Source: Caryophanales bacterium
GTDB lineage: Bacteria; Bacillota_I; Bacilli_A; RFN20; CAG-288
Reading direction: 5' to 3'
DNA length: 14,773 nucleotides
Assembly: GCA_021621525.1 (NCBI GenBank)
Contig: JAJVUU010000047.1
Coordinates: 1-14,773 of the forward strand
Shown: positions 1 to 6,357 of the stretch, one piece after another
How the letters are laid out: every line of letters starts with the position of its first letter
How positions within the stretch are numbered: position 1 is the first letter of the stretch
The notes under the pieces: model-generated
Databases searched by the model: none
The model's input: only the letters and a program-made list of their open reading frames with translations
What the model was told of the DNA's origin: nothing
Program-made: the position numbers and the translations under genes

Positions 1-377
1 ATCCATTCCGACACAGGAATCTTTCTGCTGTCGAAAAGAGTCCCGGTAAGAGGATTGAACCTTCTCTCGCAGCTGTTGCAGAAGTAGTTCTGGATGCCGT
101 CACGCCTCTTTCCATATTTCTTAACGAAACGTGAATGGCAGTACGGGCACCGGCTGATTGGGATTGAGTTGATGAGGTTCACCTCCTCCGCAGAGGTATA
201 TGGATGCTTTGCGTCATACCATTCGCTGATGGTGGATGACATCATCGATCCGATCTTGTCGTCAAATGTGGTCTTCGAAAATGCGGCCCTGAGGGTCCTT
301 GGCCTGTTGTTTTTCATGTGTGGCGGTTGCGTCATTGGAGGAGAAGCGAAGGCAACCGCCAAGTTAGGACTTCGCAT
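1..377 (-). CDS. Zinc-ribbon transposase, IS1595/ISXO2-like, N-terminal part (runs off left edge)
   Basis: An open frame on the minus strand starts at ATG 377-375 and is still open at base 1, giving 125 visible residues. An in-frame TAG lies just upstream of the start. From about residue 78 it reads CPYC, then 17 residues later CNSC, followed by RRFNPLTGTLFDSRKIPVSEW. This zinc-ribbon plus 'F-x-x-x-TGT-x-F' pattern is typical of IS1595/ISXO2-type transposase N-termini, which bind DNA before a DDE catalytic domain (outside the window). A GGAGG motif lies only 2 bases before ATG 377, which is short. In-frame alternatives are ATG 335, ATG 317 and the ATG pair at 245 and 242, none with a good ribosome binding site. 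The overlapping plus-strand frame is a shadow. Family assignment rests on the zinc ribbon only, so a related IS family is possible. Confidence 0.6.
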   Translation of the reverse strand, partial: MRSPNLAVAFASPPMTQPPHMKNNRPRTLRAAFSKTTFDDKIGSMMSSTISEWYDAKHPYTSAEEVNLINSIPISRCPYCHSRFVKKYGKRRDGIQNYFCNSCERRFNPLTGTLFDSRKIPVSEW

Positions 378-386
378 CTCCTCCAA
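335..386. repeat. 17-bp inverted repeat (hairpin) around the transposase start codon
   Basis: Arms at 335-351 and 370-386 are complementary over 17 bp with one mismatch, separated by 18 bases. In the minus-strand transcript the first arm contains both the GGAGG ribosome binding site and ATG 377; the second arm covers codons 9-15. The folded RNA would bury the translation start. No T-run follows, so it is not a typical terminator. Confidence 0.7.
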
Positions 387-416
387 CGAATCCTATGGGA
401 TTCATGACGGCTTGAA

Positions 417-422
417 ATTATA
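417..422 (-). promoter_or_regulatory. Possible -10 element for the transposase
   Basis: A perfect TATAAT lies on the minus strand 40 bases upstream of ATG 377. No convincing -35 hexamer sits 16-18 bases upstream, so this is a weak call. If used, transcription would begin near 410 and include both arms of the downstream hairpin. Confidence 0.3.
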
Positions 423-642
423 CTGCAAAAGTAAAATTACAGCACGCATGTGCAGGTCAGGACTTAATGTTTTTTACAAGCCACCCTATTTTCATTCCGG
501 AAAATCACGATAAACACAGGGTTTTCTGAATGGATTTCTGAAAATTCACAAAATCAAAAAAATCATCGTAAAAGTCCCTTCTTCGTTTATCATTTTCATG
601 GGTACTCACAATACCAGAAAAATCAAACGAAAGAGAGGGACC

Positions 643-891
643 ATGAACCATTTTAGCAATTCCGTACGCGCTTTGAAAGCGCGGTTTTCACAATTCGCGG
701 AGGAAATCATTCAGGGATTCACGCTGCCTGAGAAGAAGCTTGTCGCCGACCTTCTTTGGGGTCTTCTGAAAGGTGGTAAGGTCTTCGCATCCGACATCGC
801 AAGGGCTCTTCATGAGAGGAACACCCTGGATTCCACGGAGGTCAGGCTTACAAACGGCATCAAGACTTTCAGCTACGGCAAGCTGTTATGA
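643..891 (+). pseudogene. Truncated IS4-like transposase, N-terminal stub
   Basis: An 82-residue frame starts at ATG 643, chosen over ATG 598 because GAGAGGGA precedes it at good spacing. The protein begins MNHFSNSVRALKARF and continues LPEKKLVADLLWGLLKGGKVFASDIARAL, then STEVRLTNGIKTFSYGKLL before TGA. This style of helical N-terminus (a 'do not express twice, few loci, RAL...N...L' region) resembles the leading domain of IS4-type (DDE_Tnp_1) transposases, which are normally around 350-450 residues; all catalytic DDE sequence is missing. The bases after the stop (892-1003) show no continuation in any frame that I can recognise, so it is more likely truncated than frameshifted. Family recognition is from pattern only; an intact small protein of unknown function is the alternative. 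Confidence 0.45.
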
Positions 892-1003
892 TGGATATCA
901 TTGATGATTCCTGAAATCTCAGGGGATTGTGACTTTCCTGGTATATGAATTCTTCTTTCCCTATCTTTATGTTCCTGGCTTATAATGGAAGAGAGGTAAA
1001 TCC

Positions 1004-1789
1004 ATGGAAGAAAACAATGTTCTCACCTATCTGAAGGTCATGAACGGAGAAGGAAAAGGACTTCTCTGCATCCTTTCTGAAAGTCAGGAAGGAAAGAGAA
1101 TCCAAATTCTTTTTGATGGATATAGTGGCTTCCTTGCCGATGAGGGACAGGTTCGCTTTTCCAAGAAGGAAGTCTTCTTTGATATCCGGGAAGATGGTCT
1201 TGAAATCCATGGCCGTCTTTATTTCTCTCATCACCATGGTATGAAGAAGGATGCCATGTCCTATTGTCGACATCTTCCCTTGAAGATGAAGTATACCTTG
1301 GATGCTTCTTATATGAGGGTGGATGGTGTCCTATACGTCAATGGAGACCAGTGGATCTTCGATGACGGATTTGGAGGATACGGATATTCCTATGGAGAAG
1401 ATGCTCCCAGGGAATATCTTTCTCTTTCCATGATTGGAAGAGAGGAGTCTGCCTATCTGATAGTCTCTGATCTTCGATTTGGCCTCATTCCTTTTCGATA
1501 TGTCTCTTGTCAGATTCAGACAAAGACGGCAGAGTATTCCTTCCTCCATGCAGAGATGGTGCATCAGAAAAGAAAACACCTTGTCCTGAAGAAAGGAAAT
1601 TATGTCGTCAACATCCATCTAAGGGATGCCGATGAACTGGAGAGAAAGACACTTCATGACGGGAAGATGGAAAGAGTCGTCTCTTTGAGTCTGACCTGCC
1701 ATGCTGATCTTGTCCTGACGAAGAAGAATGAAGAAATATTGTCTCTTTCTTCAGATGAAGCGACATACGGATATCATTTTGATAAATGA
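1004..1789 (+). CDS. Tocopherol cyclase-like protein, short and divergent
   Basis: 261 residues, with GAGAGG 6 bases before ATG 1004. The layout follows the Firmicute members of the tocopherol cyclase-like family (two lipocalin-like beta barrels): a 'FDGYSGFLADEGQVRFSKK' stretch (residues 37-55), 'GVLYVNGDQWIFDDG' (108-122) where the family has 'G-x-L-x-ING...F-x-GG-x-GYIEKDWG', 'YLIVSDLRFGLIPFRYVSCQI' (151-171) where the family has 'SIADIPF-G--F-G', and a C-terminus with 'HLVLKKGNYVVNIHLRDA...L...DGKMERVVSLSLTC'. The usual N-terminal GWYFK region is absent, and the family's E-K-D-W-G segment is replaced by YGYSYGEDAPREY (126-138). The family's bacterial substrate is unknown to me, and no quinone pathway genes lie nearby. 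It may be a diverged or non-enzymatic member. It stands alone; the next gene has its own promoter. Confidence 0.55.
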   Translation: MEENNVLTYLKVMNGEGKGLLCILSESQEGKRIQILFDGYSGFLADEGQVRFSKKEVFFDIREDGLEIHGRLYFSHHHGMKKDAMSYCRHLPLKMKYTLDASYMRVDGVLYVNGDQWIFDDGFGGYGYSYGEDAPREYLSLSMIGREESAYLIVSDLRFGLIPFRYVSCQIQTKTAEYSFLHAEMVHQKRKHLVLKKGNYVVNIHLRDADELERKTLHDGKMERVVSLSLTCHADLVLTKKNEEILSLSSDEATYGYHFDK

Positions 1790-1793
1790 ATCG

Positions 1794-1821
1794 TGCGCAT
1801 TTTATAAAATAATAATGCGTA
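1794..1821. repeat. AT-rich imperfect palindrome between two genes
   Basis: Arms TGCGCAT (1794-1800) and ATGCGTA (1815-1821) pair in 6 of 7 positions around an AT-rich centre that holds a further palindrome, ATTTTATAAAAT. It lies just after the stop of the tocopherol cyclase-like gene. No T-run follows, so a protein-binding site is as likely as a weak terminator. Confidence 0.3.
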
Positions 1822-1865
1822 ATCGGTTGCATATTGCCCAATTTCAGAAAAACGTTCAAAAATGA

Positions 1866-1894
1866 TTGCATGAAAGCCTTTTCAATGGTAATCT
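1866..1894 (+). promoter_or_regulatory. Predicted promoter of the alcohol dehydrogenase gene
   Basis: An extended -10, TGG TAATCT (1886-1894), is preceded after exactly 17 bases by TTGCAT (1866-1871). The -35 matches the consensus only in TTG, so the extended -10 is the main support. Start of transcription would be near 1901, giving a leader of about 40 bases that contains the palindrome at 1907-1924. Confidence 0.45.
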
Positions 1895-1906
1895 TTTTGT
1901 TGGTAA

Positions 1907-1924
1907 TTGTGCCGGCAGGCACAA
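1907..1924. promoter_or_regulatory. Rex-like palindrome in the alcohol dehydrogenase leader
   Basis: TTGTGCCGGCAGGCACAA is an 18-base inverted repeat: 7-bp arms around GGCA. The outer TTGTG-N8-CACAA geometry equals that of the Rex (NADH-sensing repressor) box, though the Rex consensus has an A/T centre. It ends 5 bases before the AAGGAGG ribosome binding site and lies just after the predicted transcription start, so it could act as an operator or as an RNA hairpin. Confidence 0.35.
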
Positions 1925-1940
1925 GTTAAGGAGGTTACCT

Positions 1941-3155
1941 ATGAGATTTACTTTACCCCGTGATGTCTATCATGGAAAGGGTTCCCTTGAGAATCTGAAA
2001 CATCTCCAGGGAAAGAAGGCTATGATCTGTGTCGGTGGCGGAAGCATGAAGCGCTTCGGTTTCCTTGACAGAGCAGAAGCCTATCTGAAGGAAGCTGGCT
2101 TTGAAGTCGAAATCTTCTCTGGAATCGAATCCGATCCTAGCGTCGAAACCGTCATGAAGGGTGCCGCTGCTATGGAAAAGTTCCAGCCTGACTGGATTGT
2201 CGCCATCGGTGGTGGTTCTCCGATCGATGCCGCCAAGGCCATGTGGATCAAGTATGAATATCCGGAGATCACCTTCCCGGATATGTGCAAGGTCTTCGGT
2301 ATCCCGCAGCTTAGAAAGAAGGCTCATTTCTGCGCCATCTCCTCTACTTCCGGTACTGCAACCGAAGTCACTGCCTTCTCCATCATCACGAACTATACCG
2401 ATCGTATCAAGTATCCTATCGCTGACTTTGAAATCACTCCTGATGTTGCCATCGTCGATCCTGAACTGGCTGAAACGATGCCTCAGAAGCTTGTCGCACA
2501 CACTGGTATGGATGCCATGACCCATGCCATCGAAGCCTATGTCTCTACCGCTCATTGCGAATATACGGATGCTCTTGCCATCCATGCCATCGAACTCATC
2601 CAGCACAACCTGGTTAAGTCCTACAATGGCGACATGGCTTCCCGTGACGTCATGCATGATGCTCAGTGCATGGCTGGTATGGCTTTCTCCAATGCTCTCT
2701 TAGGTATCGTCCACTCCATGGCCCACAAGACCGGTGCTGCCTTTGAAGACTTTGGTGCCCACATCATCCATGGTGCTGCCAATGCCATGTATCTTCCTAA
2801 GGTCATCGCCTTCAATGCCAAGAATCGGGAAGCTTTGAAGAGATATGGTGTCATCGCTGATTATATGAAGCTTGGCGGAACCTCTGACGAGGAAAAGGTT
2901 CAGCTCCTCATCAAGTATCTCCGTGGCATGAACGACGAACTCAACATTCCTCATTCCATCAACCACTATGGAAAGGATTCCTATCCGACGGAGCAGGGAT
3001 TCGTTCCGGAGAATGTCTTCAAGGACAGACTTGCTGACATCGCCAAGAACGCCATCGCTGATGCCTGCACCGGTTCCAACCCGAGACAGCCTTCCCAGGA
3101 AGAGATGGAGAAGCTTCTCACTGCCTGCTACTTCGATCTCGACGTCAAATTCTAA
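1941..3155 (+). CDS. Iron-containing alcohol dehydrogenase (AdhE C-terminal domain type)
   Basis: 404 residues, starting at ATG 1941 with AAGGAGG 6 bases upstream; a longer in-frame reading from 1866 ignores this site. It is a type III iron-dependent alcohol dehydrogenase: nucleotide-binding GGGS (33-35 and 90-93), STSGTATEV (135-143), and metal ligands D191 and H195 (GMDAMTHAIEAY), H258 (HSMAH) and H277 (HIIHG). Between H258 and H277 it has five residues more than the common 14-residue spacing; I recall this longer 'KTGAAF-(ED)FGAHIIHGAANAMYLP' form in clostridial-type butanol/ethanol dehydrogenases. The C-terminal CTGSNPRQPS resembles the alcohol dehydrogenase half of AdhE, but there is no aldehyde dehydrogenase half. 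Likely role: cytoplasmic NAD(P)H-dependent reduction of an aldehyde to an alcohol in fermentation. It is transcribed alone, between its promoter and the terminator at 3173-3202. The exact substrate cannot be told from sequence. Confidence 0.9.
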   Translation: MRFTLPRDVYHGKGSLENLKHLQGKKAMICVGGGSMKRFGFLDRAEAYLKEAGFEVEIFSGIESDPSVETVMKGAAAMEKFQPDWIVAIGGGSPIDAAKAMWIKYEYPEITFPDMCKVFGIPQLRKKAHFCAISSTSGTATEVTAFSIITNYTDRIKYPIADFEITPDVAIVDPELAETMPQKLVAHTGMDAMTHAIEAYVSTAHCEYTDALAIHAIELIQHNLVKSYNGDMASRDVMHDAQCMAGMAFSNALLGIVHSMAHKTGAAFEDFGAHIIHGAANAMYLPKVIAFNAKNREALKRYGVIADYMKLGGTSDEEKVQLLIKYLRGMNDELNIPHSINHYGKDSYPTEQGFVPENVFKDRLADIAKNAIADACTGSNPRQPSQEEMEKLLTACYFDLDVKF

Positions 3156-3172
3156 CGTATCCAAAATCAAAT

Positions 3173-3202
3173 ATGCCAACCGGGAAACCGGTTGGCATTT
3201 TG
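3173..3202 (+). terminator. Rho-independent terminator of the alcohol dehydrogenase gene
   Basis: A perfect 11-bp stem, ATGCCAACCGG / CCGGTTGGCAT, closes a GAAA tetraloop and runs into TTTT. It begins 18 bases after the stop codon. The T-run is short but the stem is very stable. Confidence 0.85.
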
Positions 3203-3218
3203 GGTTCGTTTGTCCTAT

Positions 3219-3598
3219 TTATAAGAACATGGTCATATAGAAGGGAATATAAGTGATGTTTCCTTCTCTTTTTATGTCCTTGCTGTAAATGACATAAGAA
3301 CTTCTGACCTTATCCGAATATTTGGTCTGGAATTCATCCAGGAGTTTATGCGAACGATATGAAGAGGGTTTCTGAAAAAGGTATCGAGATCGGAGATATC
3401 GTTCTTTAAGAGTTGCTCTACTCTATGAAGGTCTGATTGAAAATTGATGAGCATGTATGTCTCATATTCGTTTTTGGCAAATTCTTCGACGATGGTCGAT
3501 TTTCCGATTCGTCTTGCTCCCTGGACAAGCAAAGCTCTTTTACCAGCCCGGTTTTTCTTCCAATCCATGAAACTATCCTAAATTTTTCGCTTGAATGT
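3219..3598 (-). pseudogene. AAA ATPase (DUF4143-type) pseudogene, internally deleted
   Basis: The two ends of one gene family lie fused in different frames. The N-terminal piece (about 3598 to 3370) reads FKRKI, a TAG at 3580-3578 where the family usually has Y, then DSFMDWKKNRAGKRALLVQGARRIGKST (Walker A) and continues to SDLDTFF. The C-terminal piece, in another frame from about 3359, reads YRSHKLLDEFQTKYSD, then SYVIYSKDI and YIPFYMTMFL before TAA at 3221-3219. This is the normal end of these roughly 400-residue ATPases. The central part (Walker B, sensor regions, most of the DUF4143 domain) is gone. The expected start codon position, before FKRKI, is ACA. Loss of start, a nonsense codon and a large out-of-frame deletion make this clearly non-functional. 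Intact relatives are common orphan ATPases in gut Firmicutes with no settled function. Confidence 0.75.
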
Positions 3599-3825
3599 AT
3601 CATACCAGGCCTTCACATGGTTTATGTCCGTCAGATCATTCCGGAGACTAAAATCCAATTTTTTTGAGCCGTTATGCACATAAATACAAAATGTTGATGT
3701 TCATTATCCTCTTTGGCATGGTTTCATGAAGAAGGTTTTTGGATAAAAACCACTGGGAATCCTTATGATGGCTTTGGTTTTTGAAACAGTCTTTTCAATT
3801 TTCCTTAGGAAACATTGCTCCTTGT
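3599..3825. other. Intergenic stretch without a recognisable gene
   Basis: About 230 bases between the ATPase relic and the acyltransferase-like gene. The only structure I see is an 8-bp inverted repeat, AAAAACCA (3745-3752) and TGGTTTTT (3775-3782), with a 22-base loop; it could be a weak terminator or chance. No RNA gene is apparent. Confidence 0.5.
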
Positions 3826-3834
3826 TGGTATAAT
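3826..3834 (+). promoter_or_regulatory. Extended -10 promoter before the acyltransferase-like gene
   Basis: TGG TATAAT (3826-3834) is a perfect extended -10 element. No good -35 sits 17 bases upstream, which is tolerated with extended -10 sites. Transcription would start near 3841, which argues against the possible TTG start at 3815 and for ATG 3851 or 3854. Confidence 0.4.
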
Positions 3835-3850
3835 TGTCTCCGTGTTCAAA

Positions 3851-4933
3851 ATGATGGAAACAACATTGCAACAGAAAAAGACTTGTCATACCTTAAGTGC
3901 ACAGTTCATCCGGATCTTCCTTTTTGTGTATGTCTATATCAGGGCTGTTCCACAGGAGATTTGCTTCTTGGAATCTTTTCTGAATCCTCTCTTCTTCTTT
4001 CTGGATGGTATGGCCTTCAGCATGGAGAAGGACTTCTCCAAGTTCACCTTCAGGAATCTGAGGAGGTTCATCTTCCCATATTATTTCCTGGCTATCCTTC
4101 TTTTGGTGGCGGAGATTTCCTTTGCTCCCGTCGAAGGACTTGTGGTGACTCCGGATTGGTTCTTCAACCGTCTTTTCTTCTATATCGGTCCTGAGATCAG
4201 GGTTTATTCCTTATGGTATCTTCCCAGCCTCTTCTGTGCCGAGATGATCGTATACGGAATCATCCTCCTAAGCAGGGACAATCTCAAGGTAGGTTTCCTT
4301 CTTGACCTGGTCGTCCTAGCCTTGTCTCTTGTCTATAACCAGTATGTCCATGTCTTCCTTCCCTGGAGCATGGATACGGCTTTCATCGGTTCCTTCTATC
4401 TGTATCTAGGCTATCTTCTTGTCCATAGAAAGAATGACAAAATCTATTCCTTCTTGTTTCAGAACAGAGGGGTATCTTTTGGTATCTCCTTCTTCCTGCT
4501 TCTCTTCTCTCTTTTTGCCTCTCAGGCTATCTTCAAGGAATTTTCAGGAAGCTCTTTTTCAGGTAGCGGAGCCTTCTATTCTCCATATCAGTATGTGATT
4601 CCCTTGACTTTTGTTGGTATTGCCGGAATCCTCTTTTTAGCCCATGCCATCGGGAATGTCATCTTTGTCTTCCTAGGAAGGATGACACTTGTCATCCTCT
4701 TCCTGGAACAGGAAATCGGCATCAAATTATATAAATATTTCATCGCTGCAGACTGGTATCGGATGCTAGGAGAGGATGTTCCCTTTGACTTGAAGCAGAT
4801 GTCTGTTGCCTTCTTAGGTGTATGTTTCATCGTCCTTATCAGCATCCCGGTGTATTATCTCTTCATGGAGACACCGCTATGCATCATCTTCGCAAGGAAA
4901 TGGATTCCCTATGGAAAGAGGAAAAAGGCTTGA
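3851..4933 (+). CDS. Membrane acyltransferase-3 family protein, doubtful N-terminus
   Basis: About 360 residues with roughly ten hydrophobic segments and a basic C-terminus (WIPYGKRKKA). The segment FLESFLNPLFFFLDGMAF followed by RRFIFPYYFLAI matches the 'F-(H)MPLFFFLSG--F...K-R---L--PY' signature of acyltransferase-3 proteins, which transfer acetyl or other acyl groups to cell-surface sugars across the membrane. The family's conserved Gly-His in the first membrane segment is missing: here it reads FLFVYVYIRAVPQ. Another frame just upstream reads EKDLSYLKC, which looks like a normal family start, so an N-terminal frameshift near 3890-3905 is possible. I chose ATG 3851 because the -10 element lies just upstream; neither it nor ATG 3854 or TTG 3815 has a strong ribosome binding site. 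The gene may be degenerate. It is followed after 63 bases by the dehydrogenase gene, which has its own promoter. Confidence 0.6.
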   Translation: MMETTLQQKKTCHTLSAQFIRIFLFVYVYIRAVPQEICFLESFLNPLFFFLDGMAFSMEKDFSKFTFRNLRRFIFPYYFLAILLLVAEISFAPVEGLVVTPDWFFNRLFFYIGPEIRVYSLWYLPSLFCAEMIVYGIILLSRDNLKVGFLLDLVVLALSLVYNQYVHVFLPWSMDTAFIGSFYLYLGYLLVHRKNDKIYSFLFQNRGVSFGISFFLLLFSLFASQAIFKEFSGSSFSGSGAFYSPYQYVIPLTFVGIAGILFLAHAIGNVIFVFLGRMTLVILFLEQEIGIKLYKYFIAADWYRMLGEDVPFDLKQMSVAFLGVCFIVLISIPVYYLFMETPLCIIFARKWIPYGKRKKA

Positions 4934-4941
4934 TGTTTTCC

Positions 4942-4970
4942 TTTTCAATGCTGGTCTTCTGTGATAGTAT
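4942..4970 (+). promoter_or_regulatory. Predicted promoter of the lactate dehydrogenase-like gene
   Basis: TTTTCA (4942-4947), 17-base spacer, TAGTAT (4965-4970), with TGA before the -10 making it an extended -10. Each hexamer matches consensus in four of six positions. It lies between the acyltransferase-like stop and the AGGAGG at 4984-4989. Confidence 0.4.
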
Positions 4971-4996
4971 TCTTTGGATAAAAAGGAGGCATATCT

Positions 4997-5947
4997 ATGA
5001 TCTGTTCGAATAAAGTCGTCATCGTCGGAGCAGGAAATGTCGGTAGCATGTGTGCCTATACTCTTCTCAATCAGGGGCTTTGCCGTGAGATTGTCCTCAT
5101 CGATATGAATATGGACAAGGCTGTCGGAGAAGCCATGGATATGGAACATGCTTCGAAGTTCATGAGCCGCAGGGCCAAGGTCCGTGCCGGCGGATATGAG
5201 GATTGCGAGGATGCCGATATCCTCATCATCACCGCAAGTGCACCGGTCGACAAGAACCTCACTTCAAGGCTTGATATCCTTGCTCCTTCCAAGAGAATCA
5301 TGAAGAGCATCATCGGCTCAGTCAAGGAACATCATTTCCATGGCATCATGATCGTCATCTCCAATCCTGTCGATGTCATGAGCTATTATGCATGGAAACT
5401 GTCGGGTCTTCCCAGAAACCATGTCATCGGTTCGGGAACGACTCTGGATTCCACCAGGCTTGAATATACAATCTCTGAAATCTTTGATGTCGATCCAAAA
5501 TCGGTCTTTGCTCCGGTCATCGGCGAACATGGAGCAAACAGCGTTCCGGTGTTTTCACAGGCGACCGTCGGTGGAGAGAATATTCTCAACATCGTCAAGA
5601 ATCATCCTGAGATGATGAAGGGAAAGACCCTCAAAGGTCTTCTTCAGGATACGCTTGACGGCGGCTTTGAAATCATGCATCGCAAAGGGAATACCTGCTA
5701 TGGCATCGCAAGTTCTGTTACCAGCATCGTCAAGGCCATCCTTGCAGACGAAGACAGAGTCCTATCCGTATCCACCTTTCTTCAGGGGGAGTATGGAGTC
5801 AAGGATCTCTTCCTTTCCACACCTTGCGTATTGAACAAGGACGGCATCAGGAATACCATCGAACTCAGTCTTCTTGAAGAAGAGAAGGAATACTTCCTCC
5901 AGGGAGCAAAGAATGTCCGTTCCTACTGTCAGTTCCTAGACGAGTAG
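4997..5947 (+). CDS. L-lactate / L-2-hydroxyacid dehydrogenase family protein
   Basis: 316 residues; AGGAGG lies 7 bases before ATG 4997. The NAD-binding GAGNVGS is at 11-17 and the NAD-selecting acidic residue is D36 (VLIDMN). Catalytic residues are present: R91 (SRLDI), N123 (NPVDV), D151 and R154 (LDSTRLEY), and H178 (GEHG). It would therefore interconvert a 2-keto acid and an L-2-hydroxy acid with NAD(H), probably as a fermentative NADH sink. The substrate loop is unusual: normal lactate dehydrogenases have AGAPQKPGETR, with Gln contacting pyruvate, while here it is ASAPVDKNLTSR, one residue longer with Val at the Gln position. The D normally following GEHG is also Ala. This resembles L-2-hydroxyisocaproate dehydrogenase-type divergence more than strict lactate dehydrogenase, so ldh is not assigned. 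Its last 19 bases overlap the convergent yolD-like gene; I see no terminator after it. Confidence 0.85.
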   Translation: MICSNKVVIVGAGNVGSMCAYTLLNQGLCREIVLIDMNMDKAVGEAMDMEHASKFMSRRAKVRAGGYEDCEDADILIITASAPVDKNLTSRLDILAPSKRIMKSIIGSVKEHHFHGIMIVISNPVDVMSYYAWKLSGLPRNHVIGSGTTLDSTRLEYTISEIFDVDPKSVFAPVIGEHGANSVPVFSQATVGGENILNIVKNHPEMMKGKTLKGLLQDTLDGGFEIMHRKGNTCYGIASSVTSIVKAILADEDRVLSVSTFLQGEYGVKDLFLSTPCVLNKDGIRNTIELSLLEEEKEYFLQGAKNVRSYCQFLDE

Positions 5948-6357
5948 GATAATATCTTCAAGGAATAGATGTCTTCAAAGGGGACCTTGGAGGAATCCTT
6001 TAAAAGAAGGAAGCTTCCTTCTTCATCCATCTTGATGACGTCTGTCTTCTTATGTATCTCTTCTCCGCCTTCCATGACCTCATCCTTTTTGAAATAGAGG
6101 ATGTCGATAGGAAGGCTTTTCTGATGGATTTCCTTTTGGATCCGAAGGAGAGCAAGGTTGATCTTCTCTTTTTCTTCTTCGCTGATCTCCCTTTTCTCAA
6201 GGAAGGTCCTTTCCTTTTCCTTCAAAGCATCTTCGTATCCGCTCAATGCAGCAAAGGGAGAGAACTGGGCTGCCCTGGATAGTCTATCCATCTTCCTATG
6301 CCTGCTTTTTGGCCTTGAAAGACCGTACATGTTATGATAATCATGGATGTCATTCAT
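5929..6357 (-). CDS. YolD-like protein, partner of the Y-family polymerase
   Basis: 142 residues. The N-terminal RAAQFSPFAALSGYEDAL (about residues 29-46) is the hallmark of the YolD-like family, followed by a charged, probably coiled-coil stretch (45-85) and a C-terminal small beta-rich part. In Firmicutes yolD-like genes usually sit next to UvrX/YqjW-type polymerases; their molecular role is not firmly known, and a regulatory or UmuD-like accessory role has been suggested. Here the start ATG 6357-6355 overlaps the polymerase stop by four bases (ATGA), and the GGAGG in the last polymerase codons can serve as its ribosome binding site, so translation is likely coupled. Its 3' end overlaps the convergent dehydrogenase gene by 19 bases. 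No terminator is evident. Confidence 0.85.
   Translation of the reverse strand: MNDIHDYHNMYGLSRPKSRHRKMDRLSRAAQFSPFAALSGYEDALKEKERTFLEKREISEEEKEKINLALLRIQKEIHQKSLPIDILYFKKDEVMEGGEEIHKKTDVIKMDEEGSFLLLKDSSKVPFEDIYSLKILSYSSRN

Noticed and set aside
94..513. 139-residue plus-strand open frame
   Set aside because: It lies opposite the zinc-ribbon transposase frame, whose C-x-x-C motifs give a clear protein; the plus frame has no family-like features.
1953..2657. 234-residue minus-strand open frame inside the alcohol dehydrogenase gene
   Set aside because: Antisense shadow of a strongly conserved enzyme; no ribosome binding site or motif.
3745..3782. Terminator-like repeat AAAAACCA / TGGTTTTT
   Set aside because: Stem is AT-rich and the loop is 22 bases; too weak to list as a terminator.
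3781..4194. 137-residue plus-strand frame overlapping the acyltransferase-like gene
   Set aside because: Most of it is an out-of-frame shadow; only the short EKDLSYLKC part may be a frameshifted family start, which is reported as a finding.
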